DNA of 64,000 nt, taken from Stutzerimonas degradans. Lineage in GTDB: Bacteria; Pseudomonadota; Gammaproteobacteria; Pseudomonadales; Pseudomonadaceae. How positions within the stretch are numbered: the stretch's first letter is position 1; each line of letters begins with the position of its first letter. Below the pieces are notes generated by a model. That model searched no databases, was not told the DNA's origin, and was given only the letters and a program-made list of their open reading frames with translations. This document shows positions 51,429 through 60,448 of this stretch, piece by piece. The stretch is from positions 1 through 64,000 of the forward strand of contig NZ_JAMOHV010000013.1 in NCBI RefSeq assembly GCF_024448505.1, in the 5' to 3' direction. The translations under genes were made by a program, and so were the position numbers.

Positions 51429-52565
51429 TCAGCCTCCGATCACCACGCGGGCGCTGACGGCATCGCCGTCGCGACTTGCCGAGCCCAGCTGCACGCTCTG
51501 GCCCTGCTCGTTCAAGCGCTGGCGCAGCTGTTCCAGCGCGGCGAAATCAGCGGCGCGCACCTCCAGCGCCAGATCGCCGCGCGTCTCGTTGTAGTCCAGC
51601 CGCTGCACTGTCACCGGCGCGCCGTCGGCGACGGCCGTGGCGGCATGTTCCAGCAGGCGGGTGAAGCCGGCGCGGGCGCCGCCGGCCTGGGCCAGGTGGT
51701 CGTCGAACTGCGCGCGCAGATTGACGATGCGCGTGTCGGCCGGAAACAGCTCGCGGTACAGCGCCAGGCTGGCGTCGGCATGCAGGTCACCCTGACGCTG
51801 GAAGTACCAACCCTGCGCCAGGTTGAAGCCCAGCTGCACCAGCAGGATCAGCCCGAGCGTGGCGAACAGCGGTTTCCAGCGCGCCAGCCCGCTGCCGCCG
51901 AGATCGATGGCGAACGTGCCCTGCGCCAGATTGACCGCCGCCGCGCGACCGCTGGCGAGCCAGGCATAGGGGTCGTCGAGACGCTGGTAGTCATCCACCC
52001 CGGGCGGCGGCGTCTCGCCGTCGCCGTGCGCCTGCCGCGGCGCCGGGCACTGTTCGGCCAGTGCCGGCCACTGCTCGGCAACGAAGGCCAGCCGCGCCTC
52101 CAAGCTGCCGCCGAGCAGTCCACGCGCGCCGAGCAGCAGAATCTGGCTGCCCGTACGCGGCAGCAGGTCGGCGTCGACATGCACGGCGACAATCGGCAGC
52201 CCCAGCCCGCACAGCTGTTCGAGCCAGCCCTGCAGCAGGCTGCGGCGGATGGCGATGACCCGGTGGCGGCCGTCGTCCAGCACCTCGCCGAGGCTCAGGT
52301 GCAGCTCGTCGACATTCTCCGCCAGCAGCTCCTCGGCGGCGTAGGCCAGCGCCTGCTGCAGCCAGCGCGCCTTGCGCGTCGGCAGCGCCACGGCGAAGGC
52401 GCTGCAGTGCTCGGCCGGCAGCACCAGCGTCACAGCGCCCTGCGCGGCAGCGGCGCACTGCGCCAGACTCAGCCAGCCGCCAGCGCCCTCGCGCGGCAGC
52501 CAGTAACCAGGCGTCTCCGGCTGCAGGTGCGCGGCACAGTCGGCGGGCAGGAACAGGCAATCCAT
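51429..52565 (-). CDS. gspL: type II secretion protein GspL (XcpY)
   Basis: A 378-residue bitopic protein that holds the GspE ATPase at the inner membrane. The cytoplasmic actin-like part carries LVLPAEHCSAFAVALP and YAAEELLAENVDELHLSLG, the typical GspL block. A transmembrane helix lies at about residues 228-246 (LFATLGLILLVQLGFNLAQ), and a periplasmic ferredoxin-like domain follows. It starts three bases after gspK. The length is normal for the family. Confidence 0.93.
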   Translation of the reverse strand: MDCLFLPADCAAHLQPETPGYWLPREGAGGWLSLAQCAAAAQGAVTLVLPAEHCSAFAVALPTRKARWLQQALAYAAEELLAENVDELHLSLGEVLDDGRHRVIAIRRSLLQGWLEQLCGLGLPIVAVHVDADLLPRTGSQILLLGARGLLGGSLEARLAFVAEQWPALAEQCPAPRQAHGDGETPPPGVDDYQRLDDPYAWLASGRAAAVNLAQGTFAIDLGGSGLARWKPLFATLGLILLVQLGFNLAQGWYFQRQGDLHADASLALYRELFPADTRIVNLRAQFDDHLAQAGGARAGFTRLLEHAATAVADGAPVTVQRLDYNETRGDLALEVRAADFAALEQLRQRLNEQGQSVQLGSASRDGDAVSARVVIGG

Positions 52566-52568
52566 GAT

Positions 52569-53534
52569 CTAGCGTTCTCCCTTTGCGGATGGTGCGGGCA
52601 GACGCGGCGGCTGCCCGAGGTTGCGCGCCAGCACGCGGACCGTGCCGTCCTGCTCGCGCTGCAGCAGGCTGACCAGCGCCAGCCGGCGGTCGCCCAGATG
52701 CACTTCGCTGGTGACCTGGAAGTATTGACTGCCGACCGCCAGCGCGGTGCCCTGCAGCGTATTGCCGGCCATGGCCGGCTGCGCGAGGAACGCCGCGGTG
52801 TCGCGAAAAGGGCTGGCGCGGCGCACCTCCACCAGCGCTTCGGCGGCGCCGAGGCTGAGGTTGTCGCCCAGGCTGGACAGCACCAGCGCGCTGGCGGTGT
52901 TGACGTTCAGCCCGTGATCGGCCGGCAGCGCGGCGACGTAGGGCGCCAGACGCTGGAAATCCTCGTCGCGCATGTCCAGCAGCAGGCGCAGTTCGGAAAG
53001 ATCGAACAGCCGCCGTCCGGCCGTGCGATACGGCGGCTCGAGCAGCAGGTAGGCGTCGTCCTCGGCGCCCTGCTCGGCGCCGGGCTGCTGGTCGACGTCC
53101 AGCCAGTCGACCAGCCGTTCGGCATAGGGCGCAGCGATCTGCAGGCGCAACAGCAGCCGGCGAAACTGCGCCAGCGCGGCGGCGTCGGCCTGACCGTTCT
53201 TCACCAGACTGTTGAGGTTGAAGCGTCCGGCGAGGTCCTCGATGTGCACGCGGATCTCCCCTTCGTCGACGGCGAACGCCGGTCGCGGCAACGCCCAGGC
53301 CTCGCCGAGATGATCGACCGGCGCCTGCCCGCCTGCGCGCGCATCGCGCTGCAGGATCGACTGCGCCAGCGCCTCGCCGCCCAGCGCGTAATGCCACGCC
53401 TGACGGGCTTGCAGCTGGTTGCTGCTGGCGCGGATCGCCAGTTGCTGGCGCGCCACCATCGCCGCGCTGACCACGGTGACGATCGCCACCACCAGCAGCA
53501 CGGTGATCAGCGCGACGCCGCGCTGGCGCGTCAT
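52569..53534 (-). CDS. gspK: type II secretion minor pseudopilin GspK (XcpX)
   Basis: A 321-residue minor pseudopilin that caps the pseudopilus tip with GspI and GspJ. The prepilin leader is MTRQRG followed by VALITVLLVVAIVTVVSAA, with no Glu at +5, as usual for GspK. The big alpha-helical insert includes NVNTASALVLSSLG (a helix-hairpin-helix-like region) and LVDWLDVDQQPGAEQGAEDD. The ATG at 53532-53534 overlaps the gspJ stop (ATGA), which decides the start over a longer open frame. Confidence 0.92.
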   Translation of the reverse strand: MTRQRGVALITVLLVVAIVTVVSAAMVARQQLAIRASSNQLQARQAWHYALGGEALAQSILQRDARAGGQAPVDHLGEAWALPRPAFAVDEGEIRVHIEDLAGRFNLNSLVKNGQADAAALAQFRRLLLRLQIAAPYAERLVDWLDVDQQPGAEQGAEDDAYLLLEPPYRTAGRRLFDLSELRLLLDMRDEDFQRLAPYVAALPADHGLNVNTASALVLSSLGDNLSLGAAEALVEVRRASPFRDTAAFLAQPAMAGNTLQGTALAVGSQYFQVTSEVHLGDRRLALVSLLQREQDGTVRVLARNLGQPPRLPAPSAKGER

Positions 53535-54247
53535 TGCGGCTGCTCCCCGTCGTACGGTTCGGGCACGCCCTCGGCGCCCGGCAGCTGCATCTGCGCCTGC
53601 TGCGGCGGACCGTCCGGCAAGCGCAGCAGGCGGCTGATGCGGCCGTAACGCGGGTGTTCGAGGGTCAGCTCGACGGCGATCGGCAGGCGCTGCGCGGCCT
53701 CCTCGCCGCCGCCGCGACCGTAGTCGAACGGCGGCCACTCCTCGTGCCAGACGTGGTCCTCGTCGAGGTAGCGCAGCTGCAGCGCGCGCACCGCGTCGAG
53801 CGCGACCTGCACACGCGGCTGGCTGTCGACGTCGCGGTCGAGCACCACCCAGTAGGTGCGCTCCAGCCGTTCGCCGACCAGCCGCCAGCGCACCCGCTGC
53901 AGGTTGGCGCGGCGCAGGCCGGTGGGGTTGCGCCAGCCGCTACGGGTCAGCTCCAGTATGGGCGCGCCGTCGTCGCCTTCGAGCTGGCCCACCAGCGCGT
54001 TGCGCTCGTCGCCGTAGCCGTCGCGCACCGGCCGGTCGATCACCTGCAGCAGGTCGCGCTCGAACAGCCACAGCGCGCGGCTCAGCTCGCGCAGACGCTG
54101 TTCCTGCCCGGCGGTCGCCGCGTCACTGCGCAGCACCGCTTCGAGCATGCGGTAGGTGCCCAGGCCAAGCAGGGCGAACAGGGCGATGGCGATCAGCAGT
54201 TCGAGCAGGGTGAAGCCGGCCATGCGCCGCGGCAGCTGCGGATTCAT
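53531..54247 (-). CDS. gspJ: type II secretion minor pseudopilin GspJ (XcpW)
   Basis: A 238-residue pseudopilin. The type IV prepilin cleavage site is RRMAG followed by FTLLELLIAIALFALLGLG, with Glu5. The family's RELSRALWLFERDLLQVIDRPVRD and LRRANLQRVRWRLVG blocks follow. The start overlaps the gspI stop by four bases. It forms the tip complex with GspI and GspK that recruits substrates or opens the outer-membrane channel. Confidence 0.93.
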   Translation of the reverse strand: MNPQLPRRMAGFTLLELLIAIALFALLGLGTYRMLEAVLRSDAATAGQEQRLRELSRALWLFERDLLQVIDRPVRDGYGDERNALVGQLEGDDGAPILELTRSGWRNPTGLRRANLQRVRWRLVGERLERTYWVVLDRDVDSQPRVQVALDAVRALQLRYLDEDHVWHEEWPPFDYGRGGGEEAAQRLPIAVELTLEHPRYGRISRLLRLPDGPPQQAQMQLPGAEGVPEPYDGEQPQ

Positions 54248-54678
54248 TGCGCGAGCCCCGGCTGGCCGCTGCCGGCCTGGCGCACCGCGACGAAGCCGCT
54301 GAGGCTGGTCACCGCGCGCTCGGGCAGCGGCCGGTTGCGCGCGCGGCGTTCGTCCAGCGCGACCCAGACGGTGACGCGCAGCAGGCCGGGATCGCTGCTC
54401 GCCTCGATCTCGCTGAGGGTCTGCCACCGGCGGCCGGCGAATTCCAGCTCCAGCGTCTCGCGGCCGGGCGCCGGCGTGGTCGGCTGCAGCTGCAGTTCGG
54501 TGAGGCGGTTGTCGGCGATCCAGCCGGCCAGGGTCAACTCTTCCAGCCGCCCGGCATTGCTCAGGCTGCGCCCGGCGGCGGTGAGCACCACGGCGGCGAC
54601 GGTGGCGAAGATCGCCAGCGCCACCAGCACTTCGAGCAGGGTGAAGCCGCGGCCGGCCCTGGCCATCGATGCACTCAT
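54244..54678 (-). CDS. gspI: type II secretion minor pseudopilin GspI (XcpV)
   Basis: A 144-residue pseudopilin with leader MSASMARAGRG and mature start FTLLEVLVALAIFATVAAV. An alternative ATG at 54666 would give a shorter leader. The later block ADNRLTELQLQP is conserved in GspI. It is the nucleator of the tip complex. Both ends overlap neighbours by four bases (gspH upstream, gspJ downstream), giving tight translational coupling. Confidence 0.93.
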   Translation of the reverse strand: MSASMARAGRGFTLLEVLVALAIFATVAAVVLTAAGRSLSNAGRLEELTLAGWIADNRLTELQLQPTTPAPGRETLELEFAGRRWQTLSEIEASSDPGLLRVTVWVALDERRARNRPLPERAVTSLSGFVAVRQAGSGQPGLAQ

Positions 54679-55256
54679 CGCCTGTGCTCGAGCAGTTCGG
54701 CCTGCGGCAGGCGCAGGCCGTCGCTGGCGATCAGCCAGGTGCTGCCGCCGGCCTTGCGCTCGGACAGGCGCAGGCTGAACGGCGACAGTTCGCCACTGGA
54801 GAGGATCAGCAGCTGCGGTTCCAGCCGCGGGCCGCTGTTGCGCTCGCGGCTGCGCCCGCGGCTGTCGGCGTCGCTCAGCCCGGCGCGGTCGTCCGCCTGC
54901 CTGACCGGCGCCACCAGCTCCAGCGGCGTGCCATCCAGTTCCAGCTCCAGGCGCATCCACTCCGGCAGCCGATGCACCTTGCGCCGCTCGACCTCGCGCC
55001 AGCGGGCGTCGGCCTCGTCGTAACGCAGCACACGGTAGCCCTCGCGGTTGACCAGCAGGCCGTACTCGCGGCTGTCGAGCACCGCCTCGTCGCTGAGTAC
55101 GCCGATCAGCGCAGCGATCCGCCGGGCCTCGTCACGCAGCTCGCGCGAGGTGCTCGAACTGCCGGTGGTGAGCACCGCCAGGCTGACCAGAATGCCCAGC
55201 AGGACGATCACCACCAGCAGTTCGATGAGGGTGAAGGCGCGGGCGCGCCGGCGCAT
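54675..55256 (-). CDS. gspH: type II secretion minor pseudopilin GspH (XcpU)
   Basis: A 193-residue pseudopilin. The leader is RRRARA with mature FTLIELLVVIVLLGILVSLA. The residue before the cleavage point is Ala instead of the nearly universal Gly, while Glu5 is present. The body includes EARRIAALIGVLSDEAVLDSREYGLLV, as in GspH. An alanine at -1 is tolerated by some prepilin peptidases but slows processing. It starts three bases after the gspG stop. Confidence 0.92.
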   Translation of the reverse strand: MRRRARAFTLIELLVVIVLLGILVSLAVLTTGSSSTSRELRDEARRIAALIGVLSDEAVLDSREYGLLVNREGYRVLRYDEADARWREVERRKVHRLPEWMRLELELDGTPLELVAPVRQADDRAGLSDADSRGRSRERNSGPRLEPQLLILSSGELSPFSLRLSERKAGGSTWLIASDGLRLPQAELLEHRR

Positions 55257-55259
55257 CGG

Positions 55260-55700
55260 TCAGAGGTCCCAGTTGCCGATGTCCGCGTTGAGGTCCGAGC
55301 CGCCGGGCTTGCCGTCGGCGCCGAAGGAGTAGAGGTCGAACTGGCCACGGGTGCCTGGCGACAGGTACTGGTAGTCGTTGCCCCATGGGTCCTTGGGCAG
55401 GCGCTTGAGGTAGCCGTCGCGGTTCCAGTTCTTCGGCTGCGGGTTGCCGGTCGGCTTGGTCACCAGCGCCTCCAGCCCCTGCTGGGTGCTCGGATAGGCG
55501 AAGTTGTCCAGCTTGTACATGTCCAGCGCGGCGGCGACGGCCTTGATGTCGCCCTTGGCCACGGTGACCTTGGCCTGCTCGGGGCGGCTCATCACCTGCG
55601 GCACCACCAGCGCGGCGAGGATGCCGAGGATGACCACCACCACCATGATCTCGATAAGGGTGAAACCGCCCTGGGTGCGGCGCTGCAGTCTTGTTGTCAT
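55260..55700 (-). CDS. gspG: type II secretion major pseudopilin GspG (XcpT)
   Basis: A 146-residue major pseudopilin that forms the piston-like pseudopilus. The leader is [11 protein letters not shown], with the mature N terminus [20 protein letters not shown] carrying Glu5. The C-terminal calcium-binding region is present ([36 protein letters not shown]). It lies five bases after gspF. The length is standard. Confidence 0.96.
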   Translation of the reverse strand: MTTRLQRRTQGGFTLIEIMVVVVILGILAALVVPQVMSRPEQAKVTVAKGDIKAVAAALDMYKLDNFAYPSTQQGLEALVTKPTGNPQPKNWNRDGYLKRLPKDPWGNDYQYLSPGTRGQFDLYSFGADGKPGGSDLNADIGNWDL

Positions 55701-55705
55701 GGTCG

Positions 55706-56920
55706 TTAACCCACCAGTTGGTTGAGAGAGAGGATCGGCATCAGGATGGCCAGCACGATGACCAGCACCACCGCCCCCATGAACACCAGCATGAACGGCT
55801 CGAACAGGCCGACCAGCAGAGACACCTGGGCGGCCAGGTCGTTCTCCTGATTGCGCGCGGTGCGCGCCAGCATCTGATCCAGTTCACCGGATTTTTCGCC
55901 GCTGGCGATCATGTGCAGCATCATCGGCGGGAATTCGCCGGTGGCCTCCAGCGCACGGGTCAGGCTGCTGCCTTCGCGCACCTTCTGCGCCGCCTCGACC
56001 ACCCGCTCGCGGATGCGCAGGTTGGCGATCACCGCCGCCGCGATGGACAGCGCCTCCACCAGCGGCACGCCGCTGCGCGTGAGGATCGCCAGGGTCGAGG
56101 CGAAGCGCGCGGTGTTGGTCGCCCGACTCAGACGGCCGATCAGCGGCAGGCGTAGGATGAAAGCGTGCCAGCGCAGGCGCAGCGCCGGATCGCGCAGCGC
56201 CGCACGCATGGCCAGCACGAACGCGACGATGCCGAGCACGATCAGCCAGCCCCAGTTCTTCACCACGTCGCTGGTGGCGATCAGGCCGCGGGTCAGCGCC
56301 GGCAGTTCCTGCCCGGTGTTGACGAATACCTTGACCACGTCCGGCACCACGTAGCCGAGCAGCAGCACGACGATGGCCAGCGAGGCGACCATCAGGATCA
56401 CCGGATAGAGCAGCGCCAGCTGGATCTTCTGCCGCGACTGCTGACGCTGGTCGGTGTAGTCGGCCAGCTGGTCGAGCACCAGCCCAAGATGGCCGGCGTG
56501 CTCCCCGGCCGCCACGGTGGCGCGGTAAAGCTCGGGAAAGGCCGACGGATATTCGCGCAGCGCCGCGGCCAGGCTGTGGCCCTCCATCACCCGCGCGCGC
56601 ACGGCCAGCAGCATCGACTTGATCTTCGCCGAGGTGGATTGCGCGGCCGCCGCGCGCAGGGCTTCCTCGATGGGCAGCGCAGCCTGCACCAGGGTCGCCA
56701 GCTGCCGGGTGACCAGCGCCAGGTCGCGCGCCGACAGCCCGCGGCCGAAGCTGAAGCCGCCGCGACTGACATCCTCCTTGGACTTGGCCTGCTTCACCTC
56801 CAGCGGCGCCCACTGCTTGTCGCGCAGCAACTGGCGCGCCTGACGCGGGCTGTCCGCCTCGATCAGGCCCTTCTGCTCGCGGCCGCGCGCATCCAGCGCG
56901 AGGTATTCGAAGGCGGCCAT
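55706..56920 (-). CDS. gspF: type II secretion inner-membrane platform protein GspF (XcpS)
   Basis: A 404-residue polytopic protein with two homologous T2SF domains. The first starts around residue 70 ([21 protein letters not shown]) and the second around residue 270 ([23 protein letters not shown]). Membrane helices lie near residues 170-190, 220-240 and 375-395. It forms the centre of the assembly platform above the GspE ATPase. The ATG follows GGAGAGCACCGCTG. It lies 39 bases downstream of gspE. Confidence 0.96.
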   Translation of the reverse strand: MAAFEYLALDARGREQKGLIEADSPRQARQLLRDKQWAPLEVKQAKSKEDVSRGGFSFGRGLSARDLALVTRQLATLVQAALPIEEALRAAAAQSTSAKIKSMLLAVRARVMEGHSLAAALREYPSAFPELYRATVAAGEHAGHLGLVLDQLADYTDQRQQSRQKIQLALLYPVILMVASLAIVVLLLGYVVPDVVKVFVNTGQELPALTRGLIATSDVVKNWGWLIVLGIVAFVLAMRAALRDPALRLRWHAFILRLPLIGRLSRATNTARFASTLAILTRSGVPLVEALSIAAAVIANLRIRERVVEAAQKVREGSSLTRALEATGEFPPMMLHMIASGEKSGELDQMLARTARNQENDLAAQVSLLVGLFEPFMLVFMGAVVLVIVLAILMPILSLNQLVG

Positions 56921-56959
56921 CAGCGGTGCTCTCCACGGTGCGCCGGACGGCGCAGGGCA

Positions 56960-58474
56960 TCATTCCTCACGGGTCACCCGCAGCACTTCCTCGATGGTGG
57001 TGACGCCCTCGCGCACCTTGCGCAGGCCATCGTCACGGATGCTCGGGCCGAGCACGCGCGCATGCTGCAGCATGTCCTGCTCGCTGGCGCGGGTATGCAC
57101 CATGCTGCGCAGCGCGTCGTCGAACAGCACCAGTTCGTAGATGCCGGTGCGGCCGCGATAGCCGATGCCGCGGCATTGCTCGCAGCCTTCGGCGTGATAC
57201 AGCGTCGGCGCCGCATCCGGCGCCACGCCGAACAGCTCGCATTCGGCGGCATCGGCCACATAGGGGCGCTTGCAGTCATTGCACAGCACCCGCACCAGCC
57301 GCTGGGCCAGCACGCCGAGCAGCGAGGAGGAAATCAGAAACGGCTCGACGCCCATGTCCACCAGCCGCGTGACGGCGCCGATGGCACTGTTGGTGTGCAG
57401 CGTGGACAGCACCAGGTGGCCGGTGAGCGAGGCCTGCACGGCCATGTCGGCGGTTTCCTGGTCGCGGATCTCGCCGACCATCACCACGTCCGGGTCCTGA
57501 CGCAGGATGGCGCGCAGGCCGCGAGCGAAGGTCATGTCGACCTTGGTGTTGACCTGGGTCTGACCGATGCCCTCGAGGTGGTACTCGATGGGGTCCTCGA
57601 CGGTGAGGATGTTGCGCGTGCGGTCGTTGAGCGTGGTCAGCGCGGCGTACAGCGTGGTGGTCTTGCCCGAGCCGGTGGGGCCGGTGACGAGGATGATGCC
57701 GTGCGGCTTCTTCACCGCCTGCTCCAGCTGGCGGCGGTCCTGCTCGTTCATGCCCAGGTGGCGTAGGGTCAGACGCCCGGCCTGCTTGTCCAGCAGACGC
57801 AGCACCACGCGCTCGCCGTTGGCCGAGGGCAGTGTGGAGACGCGGATGTCGACCTCGCGGCCGCCGACGCGCAGGGAAATGCGCCCGTCCTGCGGGATGC
57901 GCTTCTCGGCGATATCCAGCTTGGCCATGACCTTGATCCGCGATACCAGCAGCGCCGCCAGCTCGCGCTTGGGCTGCACCACTTCGCGGAGGATGCCGTC
58001 GACGCGAAAGCGGATCACCAGGCGCTTCTCGAAGGTTTCGATATGGATATCCGAGGCGTTCTCGGCGATCGCCTCGCCGAGGATGGCGTTGATCAGGCGA
58101 ATGATCGGCGCGTCGTCCTCCTGCTCCAGCAGGTCCTCGGTTTCCTGGATCTGGTCGGCCAGGCTGGCCAGGTCCAGATCGTTGCCCAGCCCTTCGACCA
58201 TCAGCATCGTCGCGGAGGAATCGTGCTGATAGGCCGCGCCGAGCGCCTGCTCGAATGCCTCCTGCCCCAGCCACTGCCACGCCAGCCGCGCACCGACCAC
58301 CCGCTGCGCCTCCTGCACCGCCGTCAGCGCCGCGCCTTCGCGCAGGCACAGGCTGGCCGCGCCGTCACGTTCGAGCAGGAACACGCCGTGGCGGCGGGCG
58401 AAAGCGAACGGCAGGCGGCGCTGCGGCGAGGGCTCGAGCAGCTCGGTCAGTTCGTCCACATCAGGTTCGGGCAT
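56960..58474 (-). CDS. gspE: type II secretion ATPase GspE (XcpR)
   Basis: A 504-residue hexameric ATPase driving pseudopilus assembly. The N1 domain binds GspL. The catalytic domain has Walker A GPTGSGKT (residues 265-272), the Asp box TVEDPIE, Walker [15 protein letters not shown] and the His box [15 protein letters not shown] zinc-binding insert uses Cys398, Cys401, Cys431 and Cys434. It is the first gene of the gspE-M operon. In P. aeruginosa the divergent xcpPQ (gspCD) pair sits opposite; here that place is taken by the transhydrogenase genes. Confidence 0.97.
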   Translation of the reverse strand: MPEPDVDELTELLEPSPQRRLPFAFARRHGVFLLERDGAASLCLREGAALTAVQEAQRVVGARLAWQWLGQEAFEQALGAAYQHDSSATMLMVEGLGNDLDLASLADQIQETEDLLEQEDDAPIIRLINAILGEAIAENASDIHIETFEKRLVIRFRVDGILREVVQPKRELAALLVSRIKVMAKLDIAEKRIPQDGRISLRVGGREVDIRVSTLPSANGERVVLRLLDKQAGRLTLRHLGMNEQDRRQLEQAVKKPHGIILVTGPTGSGKTTTLYAALTTLNDRTRNILTVEDPIEYHLEGIGQTQVNTKVDMTFARGLRAILRQDPDVVMVGEIRDQETADMAVQASLTGHLVLSTLHTNSAIGAVTRLVDMGVEPFLISSSLLGVLAQRLVRVLCNDCKRPYVADAAECELFGVAPDAAPTLYHAEGCEQCRGIGYRGRTGIYELVLFDDALRSMVHTRASEQDMLQHARVLGPSIRDDGLRKVREGVTTIEEVLRVTREE

Positions 58475-58992
58475 CGTGCAACTCCAGCAGATTGCGCAGC
58501 GACAGTTTGTCGCTGCGCCGAAACACTCCAGACAACAAAAGCAGCCAGAGCGCTTGGACTACAAGAATCGAACGACATTTCAACCGCTGTATCGCTGCAT
58601 CAACCCTAGACCACCGACACCAAGGTCGCAGTCAGCCGGCACCGCAGGGGAATACCGTGGCAATGGTGCGTCATTCATGATCCGCACGTTTTTTCCTTGG
58701 CGACCGCACTTTTAACCGAAGCGGCCCCCTAAGCTGCGCTGGCTGGCGCGACTCTGTGCGAATCTAGAGTCGGCTTGCGACCGGTGCGTCAGATGCAATC
58801 GCCCGATTGAAACAGTTGTTTGATTTTTTCCGTGCTTGCAGAATGCCGCGCCGGACCGGCTGTTTAGCGCAGTCGCCGAGGCCCGCTCCACCGTTTCAAA
58901 ACCCGACCGCCAGAGTAGTGGCCGGGTGAAAAAAGCTCGCCAGGGCAGCGGTTACCGCGCCCTGGTCAAGATCACGCAGGAGAACAACAACA
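58475..58992. promoter_or_regulatory. divergent control region between gspE and the transhydrogenase operon
   Basis: A 518-base gap with no credible gene. An inverted repeat CGACTCT-n10-AGAGTCG lies at 58749-58772. An AT-rich patch at 58807-58832 (TTGAAACAGTTG and TTTGATTTTTTCC) precedes the plus-strand operon and probably holds its promoter, though I cannot fix a -35/-10 pair. A good AGGAG lies 12 bases before the pntAA start. Confidence 0.45.
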
Positions 58993-60114
58993 ATGCACAT
59001 CGGTGTACCCCTCGAAACCCATGTCGGGGAAACGCGCGTCGCCGCGACCCCGGAAACCGTCAAGAAACTGATCGGCCAAGGGCACCGGGTAACGCTGCAA
59101 AGCGGCGCCGGGTTGCTTTCCAGCGTGCCGGACAGCGCCTACGAGGCTGCTGGCGCGACCATCGGCGATGCGGCCGCGGCCTTTGCCGCCGAGCTGGTGC
59201 TGAAAGTCAATGCGCCGGACGAGGCGGAACTGGCGCAGATGCAGTCCGGCAGCGTGCTGCTGGGCATGCTCAACCCGTTCGACAACGCCTGCATCGCGCG
59301 CATGGCCGCGCGCGGCATCACCGCGTTCGCGCTGGAAGCCGCGCCGCGCACCTCGCGCGCGCAGAGCCTGGACGTGCTCTCCTCGCAGGCCAACATCGCC
59401 GGCTACAAGGCGGTGCTGCTCGGCGCCCATCACTACCCGCGCTTCATGCCGATGCTGATGACCGCTGCCGGTACGGTGAAGGCCGCGCGCGTGCTGATCC
59501 TCGGGGCCGGTGTCGCCGGGCTGCAGGCCATCGCCACGGCCAAGCGCCTGGGCGCGGTGGTCGAGGCTTCGGACGTGCGCCCGGCGGTGAAGGAGCAGAT
59601 CGAATCGCTCGGCGCCAAGTTCGTCGACGTGCCGCTGGAGACCGACGAGGAGCGCGAATGCGCCGAAGGCGTCGGCGGCTATGCGCGGCCGATGCCGGCC
59701 TCGTGGATGGCGCGTCAGGCGCAGGCGGTGCACGAGCGTGCGCTGCAGTCGGACATCGTCATCACCACCGCGCTGATCCCGGGCCGCAAGGCGCCGACAC
59801 TGCTGCAGGAAGCCACCGTCGAGCAGATGAAGCCCGGCTCGGTGATCGTCGACCTGGCGGCCGGGCATGGCGGCAACTGCCCGCTGACCGAGATCGATCA
59901 GGTGGTGGTGCGCCACGGTGTGACCATCGTCGGCCACGCCAACCTGGCGACGCTGGTGCCGGCCGACGCCTCGGCGCTGTACGCCCGCAACCTGCTGGAT
60001 TTCCTCAAGCTGGTCATCGACAAGGACGGCCAGTTCCAGCTCAACCTCGAAGACGACATCGTCGCCGCGTGCCTGATGTGCCGCGACGGCCAGGTCGTGC
60101 GGACCAACGGTTAA
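58993..60114 (+). CDS. pntAA: NAD(P) transhydrogenase subunit alpha part 1 (NAD-binding)
   Basis: A 373-residue soluble domain I of the proton-translocating Re/Si-specific transhydrogenase, which uses the proton gradient to make NADPH from NADH. It opens [20 protein letters not shown]. The NAD-binding core is [22 protein letters not shown] followed by DVRP, and [17 protein letters not shown] lies near the end. In the three-gene version (Rhodospirillum type) domain I ends here and the membrane part of alpha is separate, as in this locus. Confidence 0.95.
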   Translation: MHIGVPLETHVGETRVAATPETVKKLIGQGHRVTLQSGAGLLSSVPDSAYEAAGATIGDAAAAFAAELVLKVNAPDEAELAQMQSGSVLLGMLNPFDNACIARMAARGITAFALEAAPRTSRAQSLDVLSSQANIAGYKAVLLGAHHYPRFMPMLMTAAGTVKAARVLILGAGVAGLQAIATAKRLGAVVEASDVRPAVKEQIESLGAKFVDVPLETDEERECAEGVGGYARPMPASWMARQAQAVHERALQSDIVITTALIPGRKAPTLLQEATVEQMKPGSVIVDLAAGHGGNCPLTEIDQVVVRHGVTIVGHANLATLVPADASALYARNLLDFLKLVIDKDGQFQLNLEDDIVAACLMCRDGQVVRTNG

Positions 60115-60127
60115 GGGAGACGCGAAC

Positions 60128-60445
60128 ATGGATCTGATTTCGGACGGCATCTACAACCTGATCATCTTCGTGCTGGCGATCTACGTCGGCTACCACGTGG
60201 TCTGGAACGTCACCCCGGCCCTGCACACGCCGCTGATGGCGGTCACCAACGCGATCTCGGCAATCGTCATCGTCGGCGCCATGCTGGCCGCCGCGCTCAC
60301 CGTTACCCCGCTGGGCAAGGCCATGGGCACGCTCGCCGTGGCGCTGGCCGCGGTCAACGTGTTCGGGGGCTTCCTGGTCACCCGTCGCATGCTGGAAATG
60401 TTCAAGAAGAAGGACCGCAGCGCGGCCAAGGCGGAGGGCAAGTAA
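60128..60445 (+). CDS. pntAB: NAD(P) transhydrogenase subunit alpha part 2 (membrane)
   Basis: A 105-residue hydrophobic protein with three helices (about residues 9-27, 40-60 and 64-86) that forms part of proton-conducting domain II. The segment [27 protein letters not shown] is characteristic. It ends with a basic cytoplasmic tail ([14 protein letters not shown]). It starts 13 bases after pntAA, with AGGGAG upstream, and ends three bases before pntB. Confidence 0.95.
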   Translation: MDLISDGIYNLIIFVLAIYVGYHVVWNVTPALHTPLMAVTNAISAIVIVGAMLAAALTVTPLGKAMGTLAVALAAVNVFGGFLVTRRMLEMFKKKDRSAAKAEGK

Positions 60446-60448
60446 GCC

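Noticed and set aside
56165..57766. 533-codon open frame on the plus strand across gspF and gspE
   Set aside because: It is antisense to two intact secretion genes; the composition (HQR-rich) is that of a shadow frame.
58836..60137. Long plus-strand frame beginning upstream of pntAA
   Set aside because: It is an alternate frame of pntAA with arginine/glycine-rich shadow translation and no start signal.
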